Part shown: positions 23,750 to 36,698 of the stretch, one piece after another
Position numbering within the stretch: position 1 is the first letter of the stretch
How the letters are laid out: the number at the start of each line of letters is the position of its first letter
Assembly: GCA_029891345.1 (NCBI GenBank)
Contig: CM057009.1
Span: 211,538,709 to 211,602,708, forward strand
Direction: 5' to 3'
Origin: Dryococelus australis
Lineage: Eukaryota > Arthropoda > Insecta > Phasmatodea > Phasmatidae
Length of the DNA: 64,000 nucleotides
The notes under the pieces: generated by a model
Told to the model about the DNA's origin: nothing
Databases searched by the model: none
What the model saw: only the letters and a program-made list of their open reading frames with translations
Program-made: the position numbers and the translations under genes

Positions 23750-25519
23750 GAGTAAAAGAAGTCTAGCAACGTGTTGTGTCTGGCGAGTCACCCATGGCGT
23801 TACCCGTGCAGAGCATTCAGTATACATAACTAATGACATTACGTTTATTCCACACGGATTTTTCATTCAATGAACCTGAAAAAAACGACTTGCCATAATA
23901 GTGAACAGATTTATTGATACTGTTTATACCAAGCATCATTCTGAAGACGTACAAAAATATCTCACGCACCATCACGTGTTCTAAAAAGTTACAATTTAAA
24001 AATAAAAAATTCAAAATTTTGAGAATACGAATTATTTTCTAGTAAAAAATTCATCTACATTATAAATACTTTAAATGTTCGACGACGAGTTGTTTAGTAC
24101 CGTCTAGGTTCAGTATATCACAAGTCAAGAAACAATTAAGATACGAACTACCCACGTCAAAAGAAACCGTTTGCTGTACCCAGAGAATAATTAATTTGTT
24201 AGAAGGAGGACGGATTTTATTGGAAATAACAGAACTGTTGCTGTCGTGTTTTGTTATTTAACACATATCTGCATTTAAAAAGCAGAACTGCGAAATTGCT
24301 GTCAAATCTTAAAAGCACATTTCAAAAAAATCCTCATGGTTTTTTAAGAAATATTTGTCATCCTATATTATTACAAATGTTTCCGTGAGGTTGAGAAAAT
24401 AAATAATAAAATTTACCCTAAAACGTTCGAGAAATTGTGGACAAGAATGTTAATCTATATCCAAATCCCGAAAATACCGCGGGATTGTTAAGAAACTTTC
24501 CGTACTTTCCGTAAATGCGTACTCTTCGTTTTCTTTGGGTTCTCACATTGTAACGAGGCCACTAACATTACGTACATGAAATTTTTGTCGTACTATATCT
24601 AAAAAATTACTTTAAACATTATTGATTGTTTGTTTCTGGAGCAGCACCTGATCATGAACATAAAATGTATTAACCCAAAACCCTTCATATTTACCTATAT
24701 GGTGTTTAAATGTTTAAAATATTGAAAATTAGTGTTTTTACTAAAGTGACGGGCTGTGTCACCCTTCCCTTTAGGGACAAGGATGACACAGTTCACCTAA
24801 CACGTGGATCTGGTTGCAGTGACAGTGCATGCCGACAAGTTTTAAGCATAATAAAAATACCAATGGCTTAACTTTTCCGGTATCCCGGCAATTCATAGGT
24901 TACTACTTAAAATTTCATAATAATAAGTGGTTAAAGCAAAAAAAAAAAAAAAGCAAAAAAAAAATATATATATATTAAGGCAACTGGATTTTATAAGTAA
25001 GGTTATACGAAATTGTAACACAGAATATTTCTTAACATGATTCAAAATTTATTCCACTCCGAACAACACAATAATATCTCAGACAACAACAACAAAATAG
25101 TATTTCTCTGCATAAATAATCTCAGAATGTTACTAATCTCAACAGTAAGTATTAGTTACTTTATTTATATTTTGTATATAGGGCTTTGTTTGACTTTACT
25201 GAGTTAGCTAGTAAAATATAAATGGGGACCCCTACAAAGTTAAAATATTTCTTAAGTTTGCAAAATGCCGAATTATCTTTCAAGATGGTGGTATGACCTT
25301 GGTGATAAGGTCAGCATCGACACACACAAAGATGAACATTAAAATTACTGAACACGTTTTTGTTATGAAATTTAGCTAGGTTATCAACACGGTGATTTCA
25401 CTAAAGTCTCATGTTTTGGAACACGTTCCAAAGTATATTAAAATTCAAAGTTCGTAGAGCCGAAGGTTTTTCGCAACATGCCATAAGCAAATCCGAAAGA
25501 ATAAAAAAAAAAAAAAAAA

Positions 25520-25653
25520 AGGTATGGCCTGATGAAGACTGGGACAAGGTCGAAGTCGGCAGGTTCCGATGCAGAATGCAGTTAAATCATGGCGAAATCA
25601 AATTCTGGGATGCAGAAAGGCCAATCCCACGTTACGATCCCAAGGTAGCTTGA
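25520..25653 (+). other. coding-like stretch of unknown origin after a poly-A run
   Basis: Directly after an 18-base A run, one frame reads VWPDEDWDKVEVGRF, then MQLNHGEIKFWDAERPIPRY, and a stop follows at 25651. The composition (three Trp, many charged residues, balanced codons) is unlike the surrounding AT-rich frames. I do not recognise it. It is not an Ig fragment and would break the projectin frame, so it is not called an exon. It may be a fragment of a transposon or of a captured transcript. Confidence 0.25.
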
Positions 25654-28600
25654 ACTATGGCCAAATGGTTGTTGCCCAAACAGGCGACCCGCCAAAGAAA
25701 CATATCCACGCAAATTAACATCGATCGGGCCATAAAACAATGAACAAAACGCGAAGATTAAATGATTACACAATAATCACTTACCCGAAGCGGTTATACA
25801 GATGTTCGCATATTAAAAAGGTGATGTGATGTAGCAGATATAATGTAGATGTAGATGTAATGTAGATCACGCCATTTCTCAAAGTGTAATAGGGGGGGGG
25901 GGGGAGATTCGATTGGAAATCGTTACAAGTCAGTATCGATTCATGAAATAACGAGATGGTCGATACGTAATATATCATACTTACTTAAGAATAACACATT
26001 TGCATGCCGTTTTTGTTAGAATAAGGTTTGTAGAAACAATAGAATTAATTATTGGCAAAACTTAATATACGAAATACTAGTTACAGAAACGATGTTCAAA
26101 TTTACCATGGAAATTAACTTGTACTTATGAGTCGTAATCATGACATGTACTTATTGATATCATAGAAAATATTTACTTCAAATTTGCCATCGGTAATGTC
26201 AAGAAATGTTAAACAAGCATTATAATACAAAAGGTTATTCAATAAACGTTTGGTAAAATATTTAGACAATATAAACTAGTCAAGTAGTCTCGATAGTACA
26301 AAATATTAAACACGAAGAATTATCCTGTTTAGGTGAGCTGACAGACTCACTGGTATAAATTAATGAAACTTTTTTTTACTGAAAACAAAGTTTTAGGAAA
26401 TCACACACATTAATTATACCTCAAATAAATTGTATAACATCCACATAATTGTTTAAGAAACTAAACGAAATAGTTGATCAAAACTGAGATATGCATAGAA
26501 CAACAGCATGAGAACAAAAACTTAAATTACTTACAAAATATTCAGCCCCAGCAAAGGGTTAAAATCTGGAACCGAAATAGGAATTATGCCAGAGTTAGAG
26601 AGAATCAAACATTTGTTAAAAAAAAGTGAATACTTAATAAGAAATAGGTAAACAAAACAAATATGCTATAGGATGCAGGTACCCCGCCGAAACACTGACG
26701 CACACACACACACAAAACAGAATTACACAAGTCCCGATAGGTGTCGCAACAAGCAAAGCAACGACTAAAAATGACTCGCAACACAAACTAAGTTTACGAA
26801 AAGGCAAAATGCAAATAAATAGTAAAGGAGCGTATACAAAACTGATTAGGAAAAGCAAGGGCAAAAGTACACTTAAACTGAAAATGACGAAATCGCTCAA
26901 ATCAACAGCGACACGATGAAAATTACTCTTAGGGTAATGCAAAATACTTGGAAGCAGAAAATAAGTGCTCAGTAGAGTAAATAAACTGGTAGGTGACGCA
27001 TTAAGGTGGCACAGGACGCGTATTCTGTTTACAATCTCCTGTAATACTGGAGTGTTTGAAGCGTTACAGGCCACAGGAAATACGGAGAGCTTCCGTATTT
27101 ATGTGTTCTTGAGGGGCCGTTCCGTTTGTCTTCACATCCAACCACGGTATCGTACACCAACTGAGAATTTTAAAATCTATTTTATTTACAGAAATGTTCA
27201 GCAGCGTATCAAGGCACGAGAGCTAAACCATTTTTCTGATAATGGATGTGGGAACTTGCCATTGGTATACGCCTGTACTTCGCTGTCGTTACGATGACTG
27301 CAGAAAACAAAATATTCCTTCCTTTCCATCCGGGAAAACACATGCTAATTTATCGATACCCTTAAACACAATGCTGTGAGGAAAATGTTTTTTTTTGTCA
27401 TTAAGTCAAATTTAATTAATGAAACCGTATATTTTTTTTACTTTATTAACACTTAAAGATTTTATAAAAATCGCGATATCTACATTCTCTATCGATAATC
27501 CATTATTCTGAAAATATGACCTTATACTGTATATTCGCGAGGACAAATAACATTTTTTAAGCGGCAAAAACACGCTAGTTGGCACACAACAATGATAAAG
27601 TTAATAGAGTATTTTAATAATACAAGAATGTTTACTAATCAATGGAATGCAAAGTTAATATGTTTATGTGGCCACATGCCTGACTGTCTTTCGGTATATC
27701 GTGTATTCAATTCCGGACATATATACTGAGGATGCATTTTCATAAATTTTTCAATCGCCGTTCCAGAAAACGGACCGAGAGGCTGTGTGTTACATGACCC
27801 TTCCAAATATCTTGTCAAATCGGTTGAGATTATAATTATTCCGAATAATAATTTTATTTCAACATTTATCTTCAGTCTTATTATCTCTATACTTGGAGAA
27901 AAAGAGATTTGAACAATAACTTAATGCTAAGCGAACAAGTTAGGGCCTATATTTGTTTCAACCACTATGAGACACAAATCGTACTTATGCCAAACAGATA
28001 TAAACACGGATAACTTAATGATAAGCAGAGGCCCGAGAATTTCGAGGGTTCATTTCTAGACAAGTTGGAATTCACACACATGTACGTTCATATTACGTTT
28101 GTAATTGGTCGACGTGTTTTTTAACACCCCATGGAGATAAACAAGACAATAACAAACATGCAAGAAATTGTGCGCCCAACCACCGCCTATTACTACTACA
28201 ACAATCAACCAATAAACAGTTGATATCTGAATGAGAGTATATCAGACTGTGAAGTCTAGCTTACAGGTTATTGAACTCGCGAATTTCTCGGGTATGTAAT
28301 GATGAGGTACCGGCCTCCCGCCAATTACGTCCTCGGCTGATCCCAAATCTTGACAAACATTTCGGACGGGAATATTCATGTGGAGAGTTTGACACGTACC
28401 TCATTGGTATCGTGTTTATCTTGTAATTCTCGTTTCTTTCCCTATCGTAAGTCCATCACTGTTTTATTCCCATGTCATTTGACCTCACCAATCCAAGAGG
28501 TTGTTCGTGACAGAAAGGTCAGTTCTTCGTGTATAGGAAAATCGCCTTTGATTAGCGCAAGGGTGGTGATTCCTAACACCTCTTAGCGCACTGTTCGATC

Positions 28601-28752
28601 GAAGAGTTACGATGTAGTTCGTTGGCTTAACGATATTGTAGAGAGTGTGATGACGGAGCGACGTACACCGTTTCTCTCTGATTATTGATGACGTCACTGC
28701 ATTCAGTGTGTTGCAAAAGCATGACAGTTACGTCAAGGATAGTTCCACTATA

Positions 28753-29140
28753 GGCTGTTCACGATAAAATTAGCTCTTTTGAAAGCCCTGCTTAAGATCT
28801 ATTTGTATACACGTTGTGTATTCTTCCGCCTTATGTAACATTGACATTGTAATGCGTCAGTCACGTGAAGCTGTGAAATTATTAGAAAAGTAAATATTTT
28901 AAAATCTGCTTATTTTTTACACTTCGATGCATTCAAAAAACAAAAAATGAAAAAAAAAAAAATAATAATTTGAATTATCAACAATGGTAACCTAACACTT
29001 TTTATTCGACGTTAAGATATGGAACTACTTTCAATCAATCGTTACCAACCAGACGAATGCCACTCAGTTCGCCCGTTAAAATATATGGAGGCTGTTTTCT
29101 AAAATGGATTTCCAAAGTTCTCACTTTATCGTGAACAGCC
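28753..29140 (+). mobile_element. MITE family A, copy 2
   Basis: 388 bp bounded by GGCTGTTCACGATAAAATTA and its complement ending TTATCGTGAACAGCC; TA precedes it. The interior contains the family landmarks GTATTCTTCCGCCTTATGTA, ACACTTCGATGCATTCAAAA and GGTAACCTAACACTTTTTAT, shared with copies 3 and 4. No coding capacity is seen. Orientation is taken as + by comparison with copy 4. Confidence 0.85.
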
Positions 29141-29463
29141 TTTACACGTCGGGAAGATGAATGTTTGGCAATTTTTGGCAATCAAAAACTTTCGCCACTA
29201 GATAAGCGCTAGTATCGCATGTGTACCAATCTTCTATATTTTCTATCGTTAAAAACTTAATAGTTGAAATAATAAAAAATATAAAATAAAATAACTTCGT
29301 GACTAAGTTAAATTTTCCTGTTTTATAATTCTCGTAGCTTAAAAATGTAATTAAAAGTTACGTTTTTTAAACGCTGTGCAAACTATCGGCGGAAATGTCC
29401 CCTACATCAAACTCTCCCATAAGACATTTCGCTTTGTTCTTAACCTGAGTATAAAACCTTATA

Positions 29464-29872
29464 GGCTGTTCACGGTAAAATTAGCACTTTTGAACTCAAC
29501 CTTAGGAAAAAATCACTGCTCCTACCATAATGAATTTTAACGGGAGCACTGAGTGACATGCGCCCGGTAAAGTTGGTAACGGTGGAGGAGAAAGTAGCTT
29601 CATATCTTAACGTCGAAAAAAAATTGTTGGGTAACCATTTGTAATAACTTAAATTATTTCTATCGCTTTCTGTTTTTTTAATGCGTCGAAGTGTAAAAAT
29701 TTGCAGATTTTTTTAAATGTTTACTACTCTTCTAATTTTACAGTTTCATTAGACCAACGCACGGATAAAGTGATGAGGCCCTTGCCAGTGTTAATTTTAC
29801 ATAAGGCGGAAGAACACCCAACGTGCATATTAAGCAGTGCCTTCAAAAGTGCTCATTTTATCGTGAACAGCC
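29464..29872 (-). mobile_element. MITE family A, copy 3, with TA target duplication
   Basis: 409 bp from GGCTGTTCACGGTAAAATTA to ..TTTTATCGTGAACAGCC, with TA on both sides (29462-29463 and 29873-29874). The interior is the reverse complement of copy 2: it has ACATAAGGCGGAAGA and ATGCGTCGAAGTGTAAAAAT. Copies 2 and 3 therefore form an inverted pair separated by 323 bases. The TA duplication and ~35-bp TIRs place the family with Tc1/mariner-mobilised MITEs; the partner transposase is unknown. Confidence 0.88.
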
Positions 29873-31875
29873 TATAGTTACGTTCACCCTCACGGCAAAA
29901 CATAGTGATGGAAACTGGTCGCATGTCAGTTACAATAGCACATGAACTGTCGCGTATCTAAGAAAATAAATAAGAAATAAAAAAGACTGATTCGTAAAGA
30001 TTCATTTCATTACTGCAACTGCAAAAAAACTAGTAATTTTTTATTTTTATTTTGCAGTCCATTTTAAATGTGCAAGACATTTTTTTTTCTTTTAATGTTA
30101 TATAATATATGTAGTCTAATCGTAAGAAAGGTATAACAATCATAACATTATACAATATGGCATCGTGTTTTCACATTCGGCTGGTACTTTTTGTAACGTT
30201 TAGTTTAATGAGGTGATTCGTTTTGAAAATAAAAATATCCTACATAAATTAAAATAATATTTTGAAGTAAACATACACGCTCAATTCCCTTTGTAAAATA
30301 TGTTCTATTTTATAAACTACATTTATTTTAATTATTCTCAATGTTTTTTAAGTAATTTGTTATATCGTACTTAACCTCTTTTGGGTTGACAATTTAAACA
30401 TTTTCTTAAACAGATTGACTCCACAAAACAATTTAAATTGGTATTATTATTTTGCGTACACGTTTTGTAAGTATTTTCATGAAGTTCTGTTTTGAAAAAC
30501 GGCATGCAGTATGGAGTCAATTAGCACTGTATTATACATCCAAAAATTTTCACGTTATATGTTTTCTGTGAAAGAACGTGTTTATTTCAGTGTGTGATGA
30601 TTGCTAATATATGGAAAATGATAATTTAACGACACTATGTACACATAGTTGCCTAAACAAATTGAGTGATATTACTTAGACAAGTGGCTGCTCGGAATAA
30701 CCAACTATTTAGAGATGTGCAAGTTACATAATGTATTAATAATCGTTTGAAATACGCATAAAAGAAAACTATGGAATGATGATATTTTTTATTCAGCTAG
30801 CAAACACACGTCTGTATATTGCGTGCCATTTTAATTGCTAAACAACAGTCACAGGCGCAAGTGGGAAATAAAATGTATACTGCACACAACAACGCAGTAA
30901 AGTCGCGTACTTTTCAAGTTACATTTACTGTCTAATTATTATTATTTTGCGCTATTATAAGAGCGTTAATTTATTCAGAATGAAATTAAATGTAATTTAG
31001 CGTACAAATTCATTTTATAGACCCGAAATGTTTCATTTAGACTAACATATACGGTGTTTACCGTATTTTAATTGTGTTTCCATCATGTCATCTGTTTATG
31101 TAGTGAATTTAGGAGAAATACAGTCAAAGGAAACATGACGTCATTAAAGGTCGATGAGCTTCACAATTAACGATGTAACGCTAAATCGTTCGTCAGCGAA
31201 ATTTATCCGTAATAAGGCCGTAGGCTCATCTTATTTCGACTATCTTGAGGGCAACATGCAAATGTTTTCCTAAGCATATTTGTATAACTTAAAATAAGAA
31301 TATCCTTACCGTAAAAATGTTCGAGTTTAAGTGAACAGTTTTTAAAGATCTCCCATGTATCTTCTTTCGGTTCGGTGTACATGGTTCTGCCACACGTGAA
31401 CAATAACTGCCCTTTACTAAAGTAAAATAGTGACATTTTCCCACACACAAATATTATATTGGGCTAGTTCTCAAAGTATCATAAACAAAGCCAAATCCAG
31501 TAATCGCAGACTCAGAAATATTGCACTTTACCTTGAACAAAACAATTCAGAACTACTTGTGTCAATATGCTGCCAACAATTGATATGCGTTTAGCCAGTG
31601 TTTATGTTAAAACAACTACAGTTACAGTAGGGACACTCTAATAGATTGACCTCAAAAGTGTTTAGACAACCTTGAATCAACTATGGTTTTGTTCTGTTTA
31701 CTATAATCGACTACTTTTACCCCCCGGACTTCTTAGCCGGTAAGACCATTTAGCTAAGCTTATCATAATTGTTCAGTTAAGTTTACATTTACTGTTTCCT
31801 TAGTGTAGCAAATAAGCAATATTTTAACACTAATTATATTCTAGTGTCACTTATTTGAATATGATCTAATTTCAG

Positions 31876-32048
31876 TCATTCCAGTTATCAAAGAAAAGCC
31901 AAAGATTACGAAAATTATTAAACGGAAAGCAGTTGTGGTGGAATGCACTGTGCAGTCAAAGTTTGCTCCACAGTGTACCTGGTTTAAGGAAGCAAATGCG
32001 GTTCGTGAAGACTCCAGGCATTCTGTTCGCATTGAACAAATTAAAGAG
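31876..32048 (+). CDS. bt: projectin/twitchin exon 7: first half of Ig domain 5
   Basis: The acceptor is CTAATTTCAG|TCATTC and the donor AAAGAG|GTAATA; 173 nt, phase 1 in and phase 0 out. The peptide IIPVIKEKPKITKIIKRK, then VVVECTVQSKFAPQCTWFKE, has the B-strand cysteine and the core tryptophan. VRIEQIKE ends the exon at the D/E turn. An extra cysteine sits in PQCTW, next to the tryptophan. The IPVIKEKPK start is a strong match to the fifth N-terminal Ig module of fly projectin as I remember it. Confidence 0.95.
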
Positions 32049-32257
32049 GTAATATTTTCAAGCAATAAAATGGTTAAATCAAGATCCTCTTAAAACTTAA
32101 GAGATAAATATATGAATAAATTAGCATCATTTTAACTTAAGAATCATTCAAACTTGCAAATCATACATTTATAAAATAACTGCATCTAAGTGCTCAGTGA
32201 ATAATTTACTTCTGCCGCTTGTTTTGTAAATTACCTGAACTATGATTCTGATTGCAG

Positions 32258-32443
32258 GGTGAGTTTGCAGTGAAGTTGGAGATTGAATCTTGTATTGCTG
32301 CAGACAAAGGAAAGTACAAATTGGTAGCCAAGAACGAAAAAGGTGAAGCTATATCCCAAATAGTGGAACTAATCGATATTCCTATCGAAGAAGAGAAAAA
32401 ACCAGGAGAGAAACCAACAATTATTAAGGGCCTGACAACTTTG
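32258..32443 (+). CDS. bt: projectin/twitchin exon 8: end of Ig domain 5, start of Ig domain 6
   Basis: The acceptor is CTGATTGCAG|GGTGAG and the donor ACTTTG|GTAAGT; 186 nt, phase 0 both ends. The preceding intron is only 209 bp. GEFAVKLEIESCIAADKGKY continues Ig 5. The F-strand reads KYKLVAKNEKGEA, lacking the usual cysteine, and IVELIDIP ends the domain. A charged linker (IEEEKKPGEK) follows, then PTIIKGLTTL opens Ig 6. Confidence 0.95.
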
Positions 32444-34506
32444 GTAAGTAATAATGACCTACTTTTAGCTATTTATAAAGAAAAAATAATGAAAGCAATA
32501 CAATAGTCATGAAAATATTGTATTTCAAGCGATATGAATCTCTGATATTTATTCAATAGTCTTACATGATGAAGTCCCAGGTTCAATATTAAACTGCGAT
32601 GTTACGTCGATGCTCATGCGAAAAGTGTAGCGATCACTTGTTACGTTTTCATTCCGTGATTACACTTCCCCTGCCTAATCTCACCGCAGGCTATATTCAT
32701 GCTGTAAAGGAGCTACAGCCCTCGGCACATTCCTTCTCGTTTTATCGTTCCAACCAAGGCGTCGTTCCGACATTGACTCATTTCACTCGCGCAGTAATGA
32801 ATGAATTTATGATACGTTTTCGTGTATTTATGATTCTAATCCTTGCGACACCACAGTGCTCAGGCATGCCCAGTGGTTCGATTTCCTCCCCTCTCTTCGC
32901 TTTAAAGAAGCAACGTAACAAATTTGCTAAAATAGTACTCCTCCTTTGGAAACTAAATGCTTTACTGGTGAAGAAAACGCGCTGCGTTCAAGTAAGAATT
33001 AACACGTAGAAATTAACTTCCATTGCTTGCAAGCGTGGTTATAACTTGTTGTACAGTGGTGTAAATTCCTTTGCTGGATTTGTGGCCTCACTGCGCAAAC
33101 AGATTTAACGAAAGGCGGGCAATAGCGAGCTACTTCTACCAGTTAATATTCATTTTGTGACAAATAAGCATCTTTATTGTATACAATGTATTTTCTTAAA
33201 TAAACCTAAAGACTTCTAATGACTCAGGTATCCTTATAGCAAAAATAAGTCGAATATATAATACGTGATACAGTTATACTATTTTTATTTTCACCCTCAA
33301 AGTGCTTTTCTCTTAGCTTGTTCTAGAGCGTTCCACCATTCTCGTACTCGTCATTTTAAGTTATAAACCCTATCATTACAGAGACTAAATAAAATCTCTT
33401 TTTATTGCACTTTTCTTTACGAACAAGAAGGGTGTGTATACAAATGCTCGAGCTGGGAGGTAATATGAGAAGGTAATAAAATCCCCTCTCTTATGTTTTA
33501 ATTTCTTGTTACTTGTAGAAAACTGCCGTCTTGTAGTGCACATGCGTAAACATTGTTTAAATTAAGTTTTTTTTATAAATAATTAGATGCTAAAATTAAC
33601 ATAGTCTGTACAGAAACAATATTAATCAATATATCTGCATACTAGCTGCTGACTGTATGTTCACTTGGATGTTTGATAAAACTGTTGTGTTAAAATCTTT
33701 AGTTACAAATGCGAAATTAATTATAATTAAATTATTTTTCTATGGTATACAGATTATTACTCTTAGGTTCATACCCAAAGTTATTAGTTAAGTTATCCTT
33801 ACTTGGAATTTCTGTAGGGCCTTGTCTGAAAGGTGGTGAAATATAATTTTTCAGCGTTTTATATCCACTACTCAGATGTTGCCGAACAAGTTTGCACCCG
33901 AGGTTGCCATATATGAACTGGATTTACTAGAATTATTTATGATCCTGCTAAATTTATATGGTTCGAATGCGTTAAAAATTCAAGAAAAGTGAATAAATTT
34001 CTGCCTTAATGTCGAGAGTTAATACAGCCATGACTAAAAAACAACAATTTCTAATAAAATAATTTTTATTAAAAGCTTTTTCCTCTTGCATATTTCATGC
34101 CAAGGCTTCCTCCGGCAGAAATGGATGTGGATGTTTTAAGATTATAAACTTTTATTGCCGTATTTGAGTATACACTAGTAGAGTTTAAATAATAATATCA
34201 GAAAGTAATTTGACATCTAACACTGAAAGAAAATTTTATGGAATACAATTTATTTTTCGTCCATGTTTAAGTCAAAGCAGTGCATTTTTCATTAATACAG
34301 TATTTTATTGACATTACATATTAAATTTATTTTCTATTTTTAGTTGCCAGTATGTAAGTAACTGAGTTTTTTAATAGCTTTATTTAATATTTTTTTAAAA
34401 GGCTTTCGTTCGTTTTAAAGTAGTGAAAAATTTTAATGAAAATTTAAATGAATGATAAGTAATTATAATTTAAATATATTTTTCCCATATATAATTTTTC
34501 TTACAG
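32444..34506. other. intron 8 (2.1 kb)
   Basis: Holds a GC-richer block at about 32595-33110 with an open frame of 136 codons (32599-33009) that shows no recognisable domain. This looks like inserted repetitive DNA of unknown type. The remaining 1.4 kb is AT-rich with nothing recognised. Confidence 0.65.
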
Positions 34507-34586
34507 ACTGTAGAAGAAGGAAAATCAGCAGAATTTGTAGCACAACTGAAAACAGTAGACAAGACTGTAACAGTAACATGGTACAA
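34507..34586 (+). CDS. bt: projectin/twitchin exon 9: B and C strands of Ig domain 6
   Basis: Small exon of 80 nt between TTTCTTACAG|ACTGTA and TACAA|GTAAGT; phase 0 in and phase 2 out. The peptide is TVEEGKSAEFVAQLKTVDKT and then VTVTWYK. The tryptophan is present, but the B-strand cysteine position holds Phe-Val-Ala (AEFVAQL), so it is not cysteine. The frame continues directly from exon 8 (..GLTTL-TVEEGKS..). Confidence 0.93.
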
Positions 34587-36531
34587 GTAAGTAAAAAATT
34601 AACTTAAGTTAGCATTTAAATCCATTTTTAGAGTTTTTAGCTTAAGAACAACATTCAGTTAGCATATATTTCACGAAAATTTATTAATTTATAGGGATGT
34701 TCAAACTCGTTTACGCCATGGATTTCATATACTGGCATGGTGTGTATGAAGAAATCATAATTGTTAATGTAATAATTCTAAATTTTAACAAATTGTCGGA
34801 TAATAATATAAATGTTCTGTAAAAATGCCTATACTAAATTTACAGTATTCTCTGAGTATAATATCAATCTTTACTTTACATCATTTTTTACTCTTCAAAT
34901 ACATATGAACATTTTCATAAAAAATATATTTAAAACGCATTACGAGTAGTTACATATTTCCTTACAGATATTTCAGAACATAGTAACAAATCATAACATG
35001 TAAGTATTATTCCATAGCAAAAAAATTTAAAATATATTACTGAATCACGAATAAGTTATAATAGATCTATGGGTGTTACATTGACAATTAGAAGCGCATA
35101 AAATCGAGTTATATTGTAGTAAAATATGATACCTTTTGTGGTATTTTCTGCAGCTTTGAAGCTTAAGACATCCTATAATAACGCCTACTGTTGCCACTGA
35201 GCGTGAATGGGACGTGATAAGACGACGCCTGACACCGGTTAGGTCAAAAACCATTATTTCTGATTTGCGTGGGGAGTTGTAAGAGACATTTATTAGTATA
35301 CACCAGTAAGGTACTCACCATCTGTAAACGTTTCCGTTTGAGAGTACGAAACTGTACTCGCATCCATAGACGAAACACAATGCATTAATACAGGGTCTGA
35401 ATAATGTGCATTAATCGACACTTGGGAAGAATTGCTCTTTCCGGGCCTCGTGAAGAATGCAAAGTTTTGAAAATGCCTCCGCAAGTTCGTCCTTTTAATG
35501 GTCACTTCATAGAATCTGGTAGGGCCAACTTCCAGTCGCGAAACGCGCTACTTTCCAATGCTCTTGTCTTTGCAGTAGGCTGAGCTGACAATTTAGTGGT
35601 TTTATTCGAATAGTTTTAAATTATATGCAGGGTTTGGGCCTCAGGCTCTTGAGCGCTCAAAATTCGTGCATACACATACAACATAAAAATAATTCTTTCG
35701 TGAAGATGTCACAATTGGAATTCGGTATTATCTATATTTCTCAATTTATATCGGATGTACCAGAATTTAATACTCAAACTTCCAGGGATCATAGAGGATA
35801 AAAAAATCGTAATGATTTATTAAATAAACATAGGTCAGAAATTGGTAATTGATGTATATTTTGACTTGATTGGTAATGAAACCATTAAATTCCAATTTAA
35901 TTGTAATCCTTTACAGAAGTTTCTCAAACCTGTGCCCTTCTGTTTCAATATAAGCTCTGCCATTCCCTATCGCACACGTTCGAAGAACACAGGAATGTGC
36001 TATAGAGAGCAATCAACCAAACAAGTTCTTCCTCCGATTCAATAGAAGTTCCATGCGTCAGGTTCTTCAAGTATCTCCACACAAAATAGTCAAATGGAGT
36101 GATGTCAGGAGAAGGGGCAGGCTATACAATGCGTTCCGTACGGCCAATACAGTACGTTGGCCACCGAATCTGTTGTTCAGTTGGCCTCGGATATCATGGC
36201 GTGCTTACTCGAGCATGTAATATTGATGGTTATTTAACAAAAAAAATGTTTCGTATGGTTTCTTCTACTGTCGCTTGAATTTTGAGCACGGAATAATTTT
36301 ACACCCGATATAAAATATAAAATGAATGCTTTTCATTAACTTAGCATAAAAATGTTTTTTTTTCTATTGTTGTTTATATTATTGTTTGAGTGGATAAGTA
36401 TCGGTTCCAAAATTCTTACTTGAATTTATTTTTCAAAATTTTTAGAAATTTGTCTTAAATAAATGTTTTTAAATACACTGCATTTGTAATCAAAATATTA
36501 TGAAAATGTAACAGAAGTATTCGTTTTGCAG
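34587..36531. other. intron 9 (1.9 kb)
   Basis: Contains a transposase C-terminal relic on the minus strand (35905-36175). The block 35045-35590 has higher GC and short open frames on the minus strand without recognisable domains. The rest is AT-rich. Confidence 0.65.
35905..36175 (-). pseudogene. relic of an IS630/Tc1-type transposase, C-terminal part
   Basis: Read on the minus strand from about 36175. A peptide with W-P-x-Y-x-I-G-R is followed after a stop by PAPSPDITPFDYFVWRYLKN and then SIESEEELVWLI. The S-P-D-hydrophobic-T-P-x-D-x-F-x-W block is the hallmark around the last catalytic Asp of transposases with an N-terminal DUF4817-like domain, common in insects. One in-frame stop is seen, and the N-terminal half is absent. 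It lies 360 bp before projectin exon 10. Confidence 0.7.
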
Positions 36532-36698
36532 AAATTCGCAAATTGTCCGTCAGTCCAGAGAATACACCATTACTTTTGATGGCCAATATACAAGAATAAA
36601 TATTACAACTTGCAAGAAAGAATCATCTGCAACATACAAAGTTGTAGTTTCGAATGAATTTGGCAAGGACGAATCAAGTGCACAACTGACTGTAACTG
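36532..36698 (+). CDS. bt: projectin/twitchin exon 10: second half of Ig domain 6
   Basis: The acceptor is CGTTTTGCAG|AAATTC, whose first base completes the Lys codon of W-Y-K, and the donor is ACTG|GTAAGT; 167 nt, leaving phase 1. The peptide NSQIVRQSREYTITFDGQYT leads to KKESSATYKVVVSNEFGKDE and AQLTVT. The F-strand cysteine is replaced by Val (YKVVV), and exon 9 already lacks the B-strand cysteine. Ig 6 thus has neither canonical cysteine, while the domain pattern is otherwise intact. Confidence 0.95.

Larger units (their letters stand above)
22568..31875. other. intron 6 (9.3 kb)
   Basis: The longest complete intron in the window. It holds MITE family B (23066-23749), a short coding-like stretch of unknown origin (about 25520-25653), and two oppositely oriented copies of MITE family A (28753-29140 and 29464-29872). 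A poly-A/AT patch lies at 24930-24975 and a G-run at about 25893. The interval 26600-27300 has open frames on both strands (146 codons minus, 110 codons plus) without recognisable domains. 29873-31875 shows nothing distinct. Confidence 0.7.

Noticed and set aside
26634..27074. 146-codon minus-strand open frame with hydrophobic stretches
   Set aside because: No domain, no signs of splicing and composition explained by pyrimidine-rich sequence including a (CA)n run; no support as a gene.
32599..33009. 136-codon open frame in intron 8
   Set aside because: No recognisable motif; lies in a GC-richer block where long chance frames are expected.
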